Assembly (NCBI RefSeq): GCF_013393385.1
Contig: NZ_AP023239.1
Coordinates: 4,712,001 to 4,776,000, forward strand
Source: Paenibacillus sp. URB8-2
GTDB taxonomy: Bacteria; Bacillota; Bacilli; Paenibacillales; Paenibacillaceae
DNA: 64,000 nt
Direction of reading: 5' to 3'
The notes under the pieces are model-generated. The model did not search any database and was not told the origin of the DNA. It worked only from the letters and a program-made list of their open reading frames with translations. A program made the position numbers and the translations under genes. This document shows positions 26,344 through 35,603 of this stretch, piece after piece. Positions within the stretch are counted from its first letter, which is position 1; every line of letters begins with the position of its first letter.

Positions 26344-26436
26344 TGCCTTTACCTCCATTCTTGTAAAGTTATATTTGATGCAGCAAGAGAGCAATTAAAG
26401 GGCTTTCATTGTTGCATATTTCCTTCCTGCATTTAC

Positions 26437-26465
26437 AATTTACCAAATACTTCACCACTAGTCAA
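26437..26465 (-). promoter_or_regulatory. SigA-like promoter of the second sugar importer
   Basis: On the minus strand TTGACT (complement of 26460-26465) and TAAATT (complement of 26437-26442) are 17 bases apart and point at the importer operon. Positions 26344-26829 hold no gene; besides this promoter there is a terminator-like hairpin near 26725-26791. Confidence 0.5.
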
Positions 26466-26724
26466 TAGATATTTGTAAATAAAAAATTGTTCAATTGACA
26501 ACATAAATGCATACTCAATGTTTACATAGTTTTAAACAAACAAAAAATCATGGTTATTTAAGAGATAATTATCCATTATTTAACTTGATAAATTCAAAAC
26601 GAGTAGAAAAAAAGCAATATTTATACACACTAAAGTGAATATGAATGTAAACTAAATTGTGCATTTTCCGACAATCCTCGCCGCGGATGAAATGGAGGAT
26701 CTCCAGTTAAGAACGCGACAATAA

Positions 26725-26791
26725 AACCTGCCACTTTCGCACATGGGCTTAGCCGTCATACGGCATTTGCGCTTGCGGTTTGCGGCAGGTT
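26725..26791 (-). terminator. long stem-loop, probable terminator
   Basis: Arms AACCTGCC (26725-26732) and GGCAGGTT (26784-26791) enclose a loop with further pairing (GCCGT with ACGGC). On the minus strand the stem is followed by TTTTATTGT. It would end the catabolic operon whose last gene stops at 26830. Confidence 0.5.
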
Positions 26792-26829
26792 ATGGCAGGC
26801 TTCGATTTTTGATTCTGGATATTGTTCTA

Positions 26830-27759
26830 TTAATTGTTCAGATACGGACGGATCGCCGATTCCAACTCGTTTTCATTGTCCATGGAAAAGTTTGCATTGC
26901 TAATCAGCTTCCAATTCTCTGAATGCCATACAGTTTCTTGCGGTTCTACGGTCTTTAATTCACCGAGCGTTTCTAGTTCCAGAAAAAGGTGATTCGTATA
27001 GCATTCAAACGAAACGCCATAATCCGGATAAACCGCATGCACGTTGTGATGGTAAGTTTTGATGAATAAATGGCCCTTGTTGAAATAGGCAGCCCAGCCC
27101 TCTTCATTATTCGTTCCGAATTTAAAAGGTTTCGCTGTTTCATCTTGCTGCAGCAGGATATAACGTTCACCCCAATAGACACGGTGGTCGTTCATTTGAC
27201 TTTCGGGCCATAAAGCAAGCACCCGGTTTGGCAGAGTGAGCGTCTCTCGTTTGGCCTGGGGAATGATCGCTTTACCGCCCGCAGCCATGACGGACAAGGC
27301 CCAGGGTGCAAACATGACAGGCCAGGCCCCCATATTGGTAATACGGTGATGAATCGTAACTTCACCATTATCGGGATTCATTTGAACCTCAATCTCTTTT
27401 TGCATATGGGTCCAGGTTTCCGCATCAGGAGTCAGCACAATGCCATTTCCGGCCTTCCGCCACCGCACGGGTCCATTATCCGGGTATGTCGTTCGGGGGA
27501 CAGACTCCGGGCTCGTCCACAGCCGATGTCCTCCGTAAATATGCCATTCTCCTCCGCCGACAACCGAGAAATTCTCGCCTGTTTCTTTAAACTGCCGCTC
27601 GGTATCTTCAAAGAATACATTATCGCCGCCAGTAAAGCCAAAATGGATAATTCTCGGTCCGAACTCTACCGTTGCGACGAGGCTTATCGTGCCATTTGTA
27701 ACTTCCACACATTTTCCATAGTTCCCATAAATAATGGGCCGCACGCATAGCTCTGCCAT
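26830..27759 (-). CDS. aldose-epimerase-like protein, DUF4380 type
   Basis: A 309-residue beta-rich protein. Residues near the N-terminus (ISLVATVEFGPRIIHFGF), then GGEWHIYGGHRLWTSPE and GYTPD-like positions, match the galactose mutarotase-like fold, especially the DUF4380 group with its conserved GGHRLW. The fold usually binds a sugar and may interconvert anomers, so here it may handle the sugar or sugar acid brought in by the linked importer. GAGGGG precedes ATG 27759. It is 17 bases after the PotC-type permease gene, at the end of the operon. Activity is inferred. Confidence 0.72.
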   Translation of the reverse strand: MAELCVRPIIYGNYGKCVEVTNGTISLVATVEFGPRIIHFGFTGGDNVFFEDTERQFKETGENFSVVGGGEWHIYGGHRLWTSPESVPRTTYPDNGPVRWRKAGNGIVLTPDAETWTHMQKEIEVQMNPDNGEVTIHHRITNMGAWPVMFAPWALSVMAAGGKAIIPQAKRETLTLPNRVLALWPESQMNDHRVYWGERYILLQQDETAKPFKFGTNNEEGWAAYFNKGHLFIKTYHHNVHAVYPDYGVSFECYTNHLFLELETLGELKTVEPQETVWHSENWKLISNANFSMDNENELESAIRPYLNN

Positions 27760-27776
27760 TATGAACCCCTCGCAAG

Positions 27777-28577
27777 TTATTCCTCAGTAATAGCCTTCGA
27801 ATTCCGCTGCGCAAACAGTCTGCTGCCCGCGATCGCGATTAAGCCTAACGAGAATAAGACGATCAACGTATAGACCGCATTAATCTGCGGCGAATAGCCG
27901 TGACGGATCATGGACCAGATGAGCATAGGCAGGGTATTGTCCGTTCCAATCAGAAAGAAGGATACAATAACTTCGTCGAACGAAATCGTCAGCCCGAGCA
28001 GCGCTCCGGCCAGCACCGCGCCTTTGATATTCGGGAGTGTAATGAGCAGAAAGGTCCGCATCGGCGAGGCGCCCAGATCCATAGATGCAAACTCCAGATT
28101 TCGATCAAATCTTTTCAAACGGTCCATAACCAGAAACATTACAACCGGTGTGATAAACGTGATATGCCCGATAATGACAGTCATCAGAGAAGCATCCACC
28201 TGCAGAAACTTGAACAGCAGATTGAGCGAGGTCCCAATAATAATTCCCGGCAAAATGTAAGGAAGAAGAATCAAAAATTGCAGGAATGATCCCCCGCGTA
28301 TCCGGTATCGCTGAAACAAGTAGGCCGCCAGTGTACCAAATACAATTGCGCACAGCGTGGCAGGCAGGCTAACTATCAAACTGTTTTTCGCGGCAACCCA
28401 GAGCTCCGTATTCGAGAACAACCCCCTGTACCAATCGAATGTCAGCTTCTTGATCGGGAGCACCTGGACTTTCGATTCATTGAAGGAGAACAGGATCGTC
28501 ACCAGAATCGGAAGATACAAGAAGGTGTATACGATGAACGCAAATAGTAGCGCCCCCACATATTTCAAATACTTCAT
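27777..28577 (-). CDS. ABC permease, PotC type
   Basis: A 266-residue permease with six predicted helices and the EAA-like loop EFASMDLGASPMRTFLLITLP. It belongs to the spermidine/putrescine/thiamine-type importer family (PotC). AAGGAGG lies 7 bases before ATG 28577. It pairs with the PotB-type gene upstream (11-base gap). The sugar-enzyme neighbours suggest the transported solute may not be a polyamine; that is inference from context. Confidence 0.88.
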   Translation of the reverse strand: MKYLKYVGALLFAFIVYTFLYLPILVTILFSFNESKVQVLPIKKLTFDWYRGLFSNTELWVAAKNSLIVSLPATLCAIVFGTLAAYLFQRYRIRGGSFLQFLILLPYILPGIIIGTSLNLLFKFLQVDASLMTVIIGHITFITPVVMFLVMDRLKRFDRNLEFASMDLGASPMRTFLLITLPNIKGAVLAGALLGLTISFDEVIVSFFLIGTDNTLPMLIWSMIRHGYSPQINAVYTLIVLFSLGLIAIAGSRLFAQRNSKAITEE

Positions 28578-28588
28578 GAACAGCCTCC

Positions 28589-29431
28589 TTACTCCTCAAA
28601 GATTGCCTGTACGTTCCCGATTTTGCGCGCTGCCGCAATGACCAACAATAGGAACAGCAGCATAATCATCGAAAGCGCAGCGCCGAGCGGCCAGTTATAA
28701 CTGTTGCCGAATTGCGTTTGAATCATGTTTCCATACATAATTCCCGACGTGCCTCCGACCAGCGAGGGTGTCATGTAGTCTCCGAACGAGGTAATGAAGG
28801 CGAACATAAACCCCGTCACGACACCCGGCATACTGAGGGGAAAGACAACTGTCCAGAATGCCCTTGATCCGCCTGCTCCCAAATCTGCCGCGGCCTGCAG
28901 CAGATTGCCGGGAATTTTCTCGATGGCACTATAGATCGGGATAAAAGTGAACGGTATCGCGATGCACAGCATCGTGATGACGACCGCGGAGCTGTTGAAC
29001 AACAGCGACGAGGAAGGCTGTTTTAAAATCCCTGTCATTACCAAGAGCGAGTTAATGAACCCGGATTCTCCCAAAATCGACCTCCAGGAATAGATCCGCA
29101 CTAAATACCCCACCCACAACGGAGCCAGCACCCCAAGAAACAGGATCGTCTTTATGGTTCCTCTCCGGTGATTGACGAACAATGCCAACGGATAGCTTAT
29201 AAGCGCCGACAGCACCGCGACAATCAAAGCCAGCTTGATCGTTTTCCAAAGCAATGACAAGTATATCGGATCCTGGAAAATTTTCGAATAATTTTGAATA
29301 CTAAGGCTGTGAACGATCTGGAAATTATCAATACTCCAGAAGCTGAACAGCAGCATCGCAGAAACAGGCAGGACGATGAACAAGAGTACCCATATGGAAA
29401 TCATAATCAGCATCAGGTTTTTCCCGTACAT
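28589..29431 (-). CDS. ABC permease, PotB type
   Basis: A 280-residue permease with six helices and the loop LLQAAADLGAGGSRAFWTVVFP, the PotB-type counterpart of the EAA motif. The ATG at 29431 begins one base after the ATPase stop, and the ribosome site lies inside the ATPase gene end, so the two are translationally coupled. It forms the heterodimeric channel with the PotC-type protein. Confidence 0.88.
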   Translation of the reverse strand: MYGKNLMLIMISIWVLLFIVLPVSAMLLFSFWSIDNFQIVHSLSIQNYSKIFQDPIYLSLLWKTIKLALIVAVLSALISYPLALFVNHRRGTIKTILFLGVLAPLWVGYLVRIYSWRSILGESGFINSLLVMTGILKQPSSSLLFNSSAVVITMLCIAIPFTFIPIYSAIEKIPGNLLQAAADLGAGGSRAFWTVVFPLSMPGVVTGFMFAFITSFGDYMTPSLVGGTSGIMYGNMIQTQFGNSYNWPLGAALSMIMLLFLLLVIAAARKIGNVQAIFEE

Positions 29432-29432
29432 C

Positions 29433-30518
29433 TTAGCTCCCCCACTCTTTGACTATAACCGCATCCTCCGGACGGAAGAACAGATCCACGCTCTCTCCCT
29501 CAGAGAATTTCACGTTCCCGTCGTCCTTCTGCTGCTTCATCAGAATATGTGTTCCTCCAGCCTCTCTAAACGTCAACTCTCTATCCGCACCATAATAGGT
29601 TTCTTCCACGAAGACCGCGCTGAGACGGTTAACATACCGTTCATCGTCTTTGGAGATTCGGAGCTTCTCCGGACGGACCGAAATGTAAACATGCGGCTCT
29701 CCCGAGAGATTCGAAGCCTCATTTGTCATCGCTTGAAGCCCGGCGTCACTCACAAAGCGGGTTGGCCCTTCCATTCTTCCTTTAATCAGATTAGATTTTC
29801 CGATAAAACCGGCAACAAAGCTCGTTTGGGGCATTTCGTAAATCTCCTCTGGCGAACCCACTTGATGCAGCACGCCGTTCTTCATTACGGCAATACGGTC
29901 CGACAGGCTCAGCGCTTCCCCCTGATCATGCGTGATGTACACGAAAGTGATGTCCACTTCCCTTTGCAGATGCTTCAGCACCCGCTGCATTTCTTGCCTT
30001 AGATGAAAATCGAGCGCGGAAAGCGGCTCATCCAGCAGCAGAACTTCCGGTTTGGAAATGAGTGCCCGGGCTAACGCGACACGCTGCTTCTGTCCGCCGC
30101 TGAGCTGATTCGGAGAACGGTCAAGAAACGGGTCCATACTTACCATCTTCAAGCTTTCGATCACTCTGGAACGAATCTCATTCTTCGGCACCTTCCTGAG
30201 TTTTAGAGGATAAGCCACGTTGTCATAGACTGTCATATGGGGAAAAAGGGCATAGTTTTGAAACACGGTGTTCACATTCCGCTTGTAGGGAGGAATATGG
30301 TTAGCCGAGGTTCCGGATAGATACACCGCCCCCTCGGTCGCATGATCAAATCCCGCTATCATTTTCAGCGTTGTCGTTTTACCGCAACCGCTCGGTCCTA
30401 CAATGGAAAAAAATTCCCCTCTTCTGATCGACAAGTTTAAATCTTTGATTGCCTCGTAATTGCCAAATCGTTTCGATACCTGGCGCAGCTCCACTACAGC
30501 CTGTTCTTGATTGATCAT
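29433..30518 (-). CDS. ABC ATPase, PotA type
   Basis: A 361-residue ABC ATPase: Walker A GPSGCGKTT, Q-loop FQNYALFPHMTVYDNV, signature LSGGQKQRVALARAL, Walker B LLLDEPLSALD and switch His in YITHDQGEA. The C-terminal 120 residues are a TOBE-type regulatory domain, as in PotA and CysA. ATG 30518 follows AAAGGAGA; the longer frame to 30563 has no site. It is the only importer ATPase gene in the whole window, in contrast to the four sugar importers, which lack one. Confidence 0.92.
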   Translation of the reverse strand: MINQEQAVVELRQVSKRFGNYEAIKDLNLSIRRGEFFSIVGPSGCGKTTTLKMIAGFDHATEGAVYLSGTSANHIPPYKRNVNTVFQNYALFPHMTVYDNVAYPLKLRKVPKNEIRSRVIESLKMVSMDPFLDRSPNQLSGGQKQRVALARALISKPEVLLLDEPLSALDFHLRQEMQRVLKHLQREVDITFVYITHDQGEALSLSDRIAVMKNGVLHQVGSPEEIYEMPQTSFVAGFIGKSNLIKGRMEGPTRFVSDAGLQAMTNEASNLSGEPHVYISVRPEKLRISKDDERYVNRLSAVFVEETYYGADRELTFREAGGTHILMKQQKDDGNVKFSEGESVDLFFRPEDAVIVKEWGS

Positions 30519-30584
30519 GAGGTCTCTCCTTTCCAAAGCAAGGCTGCGGCCGCTAAGCCGCACCCTTCCATGCAGATGATTCGG

Positions 30585-31724
30585 TTATTGAGCCGCTTTG
30601 ACTTCATTCCACAGCTTCACGCGTTTTTCAAAGCTTTCCGGGAAGGCTACGTACACAAGATTGTTGAAATAATTCGGATCATCCATATGCGAAACCTTTT
30701 TCTCCTCGTCGGTCAGCTTGTTTGCCGAGTCGGCATTCACCCCGCCGTAGCTCGTCTTCTTGATCAGCTGCGCCTGAACTTCCGACGAAATCAGATAATC
30801 GATATATATGTGGACCAGTTCGGGATCTTTGGCATCCTTGCCGATGACCGCATTGTCAATCCACACCAAAGCTCCTTCTTTCGGAATCACTTCCACGATA
30901 TTCTTTCCTTCTTTTTGAAGATCTGTAATCATCGTCGGTCCCATAGAGAAGCCGATCCAGCCTTCGTCGCTTGCCATCAGATTTTTTCCGTCTTCAAAGC
31001 CGGCGTAATAGGTACGAACCAGCGGTTTCTGTTCGAGCAATTTGCTCTTCACTTGTTCCATCTGCTCGTCCGTCAGGTTATACGGATCTTCGAAGCCAAG
31101 AAGCATCGCTGTCATTGCCGTTTGATTGGCCGCATCGTCCAGGGTAACGATCTTTCCGCTGTACTTCGGATCCCATAATGCGCTCCAGGAGTCAATCGGT
31201 TCTTTGATTTTATCCGCGTTCACCATCATAGGCAGCGAACCCCAGGCAAACGGAACCGCAAAGGTCTTTCCGTCCTTTACTACGTGCTTATCGTTGAGCG
31301 ACTTCATATTTGCGATTAGCTGATTTGTATTCGTGAGCTTCGCCAAGTCAATCGGTTGAATCAAATTCATTTTGTAGTAACGGTTCACGGACCCGCCATC
31401 CATGAAAATCAGGTCGTATTTTACAGAACCGGACGCTGCTTTGGCGAACATTTCATCAACGCTGCCGGCATAAGTGACTTTAACGGTTACGCCGTATTTT
31501 TGTTCAAAAGGCTTCACCCATTCATCTTCCTGATATCCTTCCCAGGACAGCACATTAATCGTTTCACCTTTGAACTTCGCCAGATCCTCGCCGCCATTTG
31601 CAGGAGCAGCAGAGCTTGCCGTTCCGGCGCCTGAATTTGTGGAGCTTGTGTTGCCGCCACATCCGCTGAGCCCAACCAGAATGACTACAGATATCAGAAC
31701 AATCAGTACATGTTTCAGTTTCAT
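30585..31724 (-). CDS. extracellular solute-binding lipoprotein, PotD type
   Basis: A 379-residue lipoprotein of the PotD/PotF group (family 8-like solute-binding fold) with lipobox LSGC (Cys22) after a hydrophobic segment. FKGETINVLSWEGYQEDEW after the linker is the typical PotD start of the mature domain. GGGAGGA precedes ATG 31724. It lies 66 bases ahead of the ATPase gene. Together with the ATPase and permeases it forms a complete PotABCD-type importer. Substrate unknown. Confidence 0.9.
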   Translation of the reverse strand: MKLKHVLIVLISVVILVGLSGCGGNTSSTNSGAGTASSAAPANGGEDLAKFKGETINVLSWEGYQEDEWVKPFEQKYGVTVKVTYAGSVDEMFAKAASGSVKYDLIFMDGGSVNRYYKMNLIQPIDLAKLTNTNQLIANMKSLNDKHVVKDGKTFAVPFAWGSLPMMVNADKIKEPIDSWSALWDPKYSGKIVTLDDAANQTAMTAMLLGFEDPYNLTDEQMEQVKSKLLEQKPLVRTYYAGFEDGKNLMASDEGWIGFSMGPTMITDLQKEGKNIVEVIPKEGALVWIDNAVIGKDAKDPELVHIYIDYLISSEVQAQLIKKTSYGGVNADSANKLTDEEKKVSHMDDPNYFNNLVYVAFPESFEKRVKLWNEVKAAQ

Positions 31725-31740
31725 GTTCTTCCTCCCTTTA

Positions 31741-32769
31741 TTAATCTGCCCAGCAAATGATTGTCTTTAGACCGTTAAGGTTGCCGGCAAGCAGAATCTC
31801 TTTCGCCTCTTCCGGAGATACCACCCGTTCGACCAATGGATTCAACACGATTTGATTACGCGCCACACATTCGATCGCTCTGGACCAGACAGCAGGAGAA
31901 TTGGTCCGACCGAAAATACGGATGCCTTTAAAAATGATTTCTCTGTGCGGAAAATGGTCGGTATGACTATCATTAAAACCGTACAAGATAATCCTTCCGC
32001 CCGTGCTGGCATATCGAACCGCATCTTTCACGGTATTCGACAAACCGACGGCGTCGATGACCAATTGAAAGCCACCCCTATCACGTATGCTCGGATGCTC
32101 TTTGAGCGCGGCGGCCTGCCCGTCGAATGGGATCAGGTCGTCTGCTCCGAATCTTTGAAGTAATTCCGCGCGCTCCGGAAGCTTGTAAACTACGCTGACA
32201 CGTCCGGCTCCCATCATTTTGACGATTTGTGTAAAATACAAGGCGGCGGGACCGTCTCCGTAAATGAGCACATGTTCCCCTGGCAGGAGGCCTGCGTTGT
32301 CCACAGCTCCAAAGGGACATGCCATGGGTTCGAAAATTGCAGCCGAAACATCGCTCATTTCAACCGGAATTTTATGTGCGCTTTTTGCCGGAACCCTGAC
32401 ATAATCGGCCCATCCGCCGTTTTCGTTGATCCCGAGCTCACAATAATTCGCGCAAAATTCCGGCTGTGAAGATTTGCAAAAAAAGCATTCGCCGCAAGGC
32501 ACCCCCGGATCAATTACGACTCGGTCTCCCTCTTTCAATTCTTTGACATTGCTGCCTGTCTCAATCACTTTCCCGGTTATTTCATGGCCTAATATATAAG
32601 GCGGGGAATAGGGGAACTTGCCATTTATAATTTCAACATCCGTGGCACAGACACCGGTATAGCTTACACGGATCAGTGCCTCGGTGGGACTAATCTCAGG
32701 AATCGGGACCTCTTTTAGAGCTAGAATCCCTTCCCCTTCCCATATAAGTGCTCTCATCATGCCCGCCAT
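31741..32769 (-). CDS. zinc-dependent medium-chain alcohol/polyol dehydrogenase
   Basis: A 342-residue medium-chain dehydrogenase. Catalytic zinc ligands appear in GVCATDVEI and GHEITGKVIETG with the conserved Glu, and the structural-zinc cysteines in PCGECFFCKSSQPEFC. The NAD-binding motif is IYGDGPAALYFTQIV, where the third Gly of GxGxxG is Ala. It oxidises a secondary alcohol, polyol or sugar acid, with NAD or NADP. GGAGGA lies 6 bases before ATG 32769. It is the second gene of the catabolic operon, behind the enolase-superfamily enzyme by 62 bases and 16 bases ahead of the PotD gene. Confidence 0.87.
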   Translation of the reverse strand: MAGMMRALIWEGEGILALKEVPIPEISPTEALIRVSYTGVCATDVEIINGKFPYSPPYILGHEITGKVIETGSNVKELKEGDRVVIDPGVPCGECFFCKSSQPEFCANYCELGINENGGWADYVRVPAKSAHKIPVEMSDVSAAIFEPMACPFGAVDNAGLLPGEHVLIYGDGPAALYFTQIVKMMGAGRVSVVYKLPERAELLQRFGADDLIPFDGQAAALKEHPSIRDRGGFQLVIDAVGLSNTVKDAVRYASTGGRIILYGFNDSHTDHFPHREIIFKGIRIFGRTNSPAVWSRAIECVARNQIVLNPLVERVVSPEEAKEILLAGNLNGLKTIICWAD

Positions 32770-32831
32770 TCGATCTCCTCCATTGGCATCCTGGCTTTCA
32801 ATCGACTGTTCCGTAAAATAAGCTCCTGGTT

Positions 32832-33971
32832 CTAACGGTCGCAGCGGTATTTTTCCAGCGCTTCTTCATTCAACTCGACGCCCAAACCGGGCTTGTCGGT
32901 AATTTCGGCGTACCCGTCCTTGACTGTAACGTCGCTGAGCAGCATTTCCTGACGGATCGGCGTCTCAGCTACACAGTATTCCAGTAAGGCGCCGTTCGGT
33001 ATCGCCGTGACCAAATGCAGGGAAGCGGCAATAACGATTCCGCTGCTCCAGGCATGGGGCACACAGGTAATATGATGCGCATGAGCAAGCTGGGCAATTC
33101 GCTTCGCTTCGCTGAGTCCTCCGCAGCGGGTCACATCCGGCTGGACAATATCGACTCCGCCTTGCTCGATCAGTTCTTTGAAGCCGTAGCGCGTCGTTTC
33201 ATTTTCTCCTCCGGCGATGCGGATGGAGGTTGATTCCGCCAATTTGCGGTAACCTTCGTAATCGTCGGCGAAGAGCGGTTCTTCGATCCAGTAAGGAGCG
33301 AAAGGCTCAAGCTCTTTGACGAGCGCCATGCGCGAGGCGGCGTCGATTGGGTGGTCGTCGGACGGAATAAAGCCGAGATCGAACAACAAATCGATGTTCG
33401 GGCCCGCCGCTTCGCGGGACGCTTTTACCAATTCTACAATCTCCCGGTTACCCTGCTCGAATCCGCCCCAACCCAATTTGATCGCCGTATAGCCCTGCTC
33501 GACCCACTTCTTCGTTTCGTCATAGGCTTCCTGCGGGGTATAAGGCATCAGCGTGCTTGCATATGCCCGGACCTTGCCGCGCTGCGCGCCTCCAAGCAGC
33601 TTGTACACCGGCAGATTGAGCGCCTTGCCCATAATATCCCACAATGCGATATCGATCCCGCTGATGGCATGGATGACGACTCCCCTTCTACCATAGAACG
33701 TGCTTCCAACATACAGCTTCTCCCAGATGCGTTCGATTTCGAATGGATTCTCTCCGATGAGCATTTCTCCGAGCCCTTGGCAAATACGGTGGGAGGAAGG
33801 CGTATCGATAATCGATTTGACCACCCACGGAGCCGAATCCACTTCGCCAATCCCGGTAATTCCTTCGTCCGTGTGGACTTTGATAATGATTCCATCCTGG
33901 GCGCTATCATTGATTAATTCAATTGTATTGCCTTGTCTTACGGGGATTGCTTCGACTCTTGTGATTTTCAC
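32832..33971 (-). CDS. mandelate racemase/muconate lactonizing enzyme family protein, probable sugar acid dehydratase
   Basis: A 379-residue enolase-superfamily enzyme. The metal-binding acids are visible in LLFDLGF (Asp), YWIEEPL (Glu) and IAGGENET (Glu). The catalytic Lys is in AIKLGWGG, and a His-type base appears in PHAWSSGI, as in the mandelate racemase subgroup that includes sugar acid dehydratases. It abstracts a proton next to a carboxylate and most likely dehydrates an aldonate or aldarate. Start GTG 33971 has GGAGGA 8 bases upstream. First gene of the operon, facing a GntR regulator whose operator overlaps its promoter. Confidence 0.9.
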   Translation of the reverse strand: MKITRVEAIPVRQGNTIELINDSAQDGIIIKVHTDEGITGIGEVDSAPWVVKSIIDTPSSHRICQGLGEMLIGENPFEIERIWEKLYVGSTFYGRRGVVIHAISGIDIALWDIMGKALNLPVYKLLGGAQRGKVRAYASTLMPYTPQEAYDETKKWVEQGYTAIKLGWGGFEQGNREIVELVKASREAAGPNIDLLFDLGFIPSDDHPIDAASRMALVKELEPFAPYWIEEPLFADDYEGYRKLAESTSIRIAGGENETTRYGFKELIEQGGVDIVQPDVTRCGGLSEAKRIAQLAHAHHITCVPHAWSSGIVIAASLHLVTAIPNGALLEYCVAETPIRQEMLLSDVTVKDGYAEITDKPGLGVELNEEALEKYRCDR

Positions 33972-34011
33972 GTCATATCTCCTCCTGCTGAATGTGATGT
34001 TTCATGACAAT

Positions 34012-34047
34012 AATATAAAGTGTCATTTGTAGATTGTCAACAATCTA
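34012..34047 (-). promoter_or_regulatory. promoter of the catabolic operon overlapped by a GntR operator
   Basis: On the minus strand TTGACA (complement of 34035-34040), a 17-base spacer and TATATT (complement of 34012-34017) form a near-consensus SigA promoter. A perfect 18-base palindrome (34030-34047, arms TAGATTGT and ACAATCTA) with core TTGTCAACAA covers the -35 box. This fits repression by the neighbouring FadR/FCD-type GntR protein. Confidence 0.75.
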
Positions 34048-34111
34048 TTTCGGTGTATAATAAGCTTATCACTGCTCACAGGGTAATTAACTCACATAGT
34101 AATTAATCTGG

Positions 34112-34157
34112 TTGACAGCATTTTACTAAAACAAGTAAATTGTTTTTTGTAGACAAT
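34112..34157 (+). promoter_or_regulatory. regulator promoter with second GntR operator
   Basis: On the plus strand TTGACA (34112-34117) is followed after 17 to 18 bases by TAAATT (34136-34141), a plausible promoter. Just downstream, TTGTAGACAA (34148-34157) has the same TTGTNNACAA core as the palindrome at 34030-34047, so the regulator probably represses its own gene. Inferred from motif match. Confidence 0.6.
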
Positions 34158-34176
34158 AATCAGATCGGAGATTCTT

Positions 34177-34827
34177 ATGACAAATCCCAATGATTTAGAA
34201 AACTTTCAGTTTAAAAAAAATGATACTGTTTCTTTGCGTCAATTTGTTTACCAGGAAATTCGCGAAGCCATTATCAAGGGGCATCTCGAACCGGGGGCCC
34301 GATTGCGCGAGGTGGAAATCTCCAAGCAGATGAACGTCAGCCGCGGTCCGATTCGCGAGGCGATCCGAATTTTGGAACAAGAAGGCCTGGTCATTTCCCA
34401 TCCTTACCGGGAGACAGTCGTTGTTGACCTTTCCGAAGAGGAAGTCATTCATTTGCTCGTGCCTACCCGGCGCAATTTTGAATTGTTTGCGGCACAGAAG
34501 GCTGTCAGCGTGCTGACAGCCGACGATTTTGCCTATTTGGACAACATTATTCTGAGTATGCAGGAAGCGAGCAATCAGGATGATCTGGACCGTCTCTCGG
34601 ATCTGGATCTGAAATTTCATGAACGAATTGTAGAACGCTGTGTTTCGCCCGCCATGTTCCGCATCTGGAACAGCATCTCCGGCAAGCTCCACGCGCGTTT
34701 TCTGATTCAGGGTTACAGCCATTCTTCCTTGCAGACCGTAGTGGAAGAACACCGCGAATTGCTTCAATTGATCCGCAGTGGAGATAACGAACGCATCGAG
34801 CAACATTTGCAGATACACATCAAGTAG
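34177..34827 (+). CDS. GntR-family transcriptional regulator, FadR/FCD type
   Basis: A 216-residue regulator. The N-terminal winged helix (QFVYQEIREAIIKGHLEPG... VSRGPIREAIRILEQEGLV, about 22-80) is typical GntR. The C-terminal all-helical FCD domain (from about 90) carries the metal-type residues DLDLKFHERIV and a later EHRELL motif. It binds a small-molecule effector, likely an intermediate of the divergent sugar acid pathway, and releases DNA. The gene is followed 22 bases later by a HAD phosphatase. The two TTGTNNACAA boxes in the shared intergenic region are its probable operators. Confidence 0.9.
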   Translation: MTNPNDLENFQFKKNDTVSLRQFVYQEIREAIIKGHLEPGARLREVEISKQMNVSRGPIREAIRILEQEGLVISHPYRETVVVDLSEEEVIHLLVPTRRNFELFAAQKAVSVLTADDFAYLDNIILSMQEASNQDDLDRLSDLDLKFHERIVERCVSPAMFRIWNSISGKLHARFLIQGYSHSSLQTVVEEHRELLQLIRSGDNERIEQHLQIHIK

Positions 34828-34848
34828 CATAAGGAGGCATGAGTTTAG

Positions 34849-35601
34849 ATGCAGGATAGCAAAAAAATATGGGTTGGTTCCGAAATCTTACATGTTCGGG
34901 CGGTAGCTTTCGATAAAGACGGTACCTTGTTCGATTCGCTGAAATTCTGGTCTTATATCGATGAATTGAGGATGAGCGAATTTACACGTCTCACAGGTCC
35001 TGAATACGCTGATGACTGGAGCGCTATGATGGGCTTTGCGCAACCGGATCGCATTGACTACACCGGGGTGCTGGCGGTAGCCACGACGCTGGAGGAAATC
35101 ATTCTGACTGCGGGGCTCCTTTATCGTCTGAAGGGATGGTCCTGGTTCGAATGCAAGCAAAAGGCGCAGCAAATTTTCGCGAACGCCGACCGGCAACTTC
35201 AATTGGAGCATGCTTTCCACTCGACGGATAACGTGCCTGATATTTTTCATCATTTGCATTCCCAAGGGATCTCCGTCGGAATCATGACATCGGATGCTTA
35301 CGAACGCACATCACGGCTCATGCAGATGCTGAAAGTCGATCATGTGCTGGACTTTGTCATAACCCCCGAGCAAGTAAGCAAAGGAAAACCGGACCCGGAA
35401 ATGGTGTCTAAAGCTTGCGCGATGCTGAAGATTTCACCCGGGGAGCTGGCCATTGTCGGTGATTCCGTGGCGGACGTCCAAATGGCGAAAGCTGCCGGAA
35501 GCATCGGAATCGGCCTCATTACGTACGAAGGTTCGGAAAAGGATTTGTCTCCGCATGCGGACTTTTTAATCCATTCTCTATCGGAGATCCAAGTGAAATA
35601 A
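34849..35601 (+). CDS. HAD-superfamily phosphatase
   Basis: A 250-residue HAD hydrolase. Motif I is VAFDKDGTLFDS with nucleophile Asp and acid Asp two residues later; motif II is GIMTSDAYERT; motif III Lys is in VSKGKPDPEM; motif IV is VGDSVADVQMAKAAGS. A helical cap of about 70 residues lies between motif I and II, as in phosphoglycolate-type phosphatases. It hydrolyses a phosphate ester of unknown identity. It follows the GntR gene by 22 bases with AAGGAGG at a slightly long spacing. Role in the linked sugar acid pathway is inferred from position. Confidence 0.82.
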   Translation: MQDSKKIWVGSEILHVRAVAFDKDGTLFDSLKFWSYIDELRMSEFTRLTGPEYADDWSAMMGFAQPDRIDYTGVLAVATTLEEIILTAGLLYRLKGWSWFECKQKAQQIFANADRQLQLEHAFHSTDNVPDIFHHLHSQGISVGIMTSDAYERTSRLMQMLKVDHVLDFVITPEQVSKGKPDPEMVSKACAMLKISPGELAIVGDSVADVQMAKAAGSIGIGLITYEGSEKDLSPHADFLIHSLSEIQVK

Positions 35602-35603
35602 GA

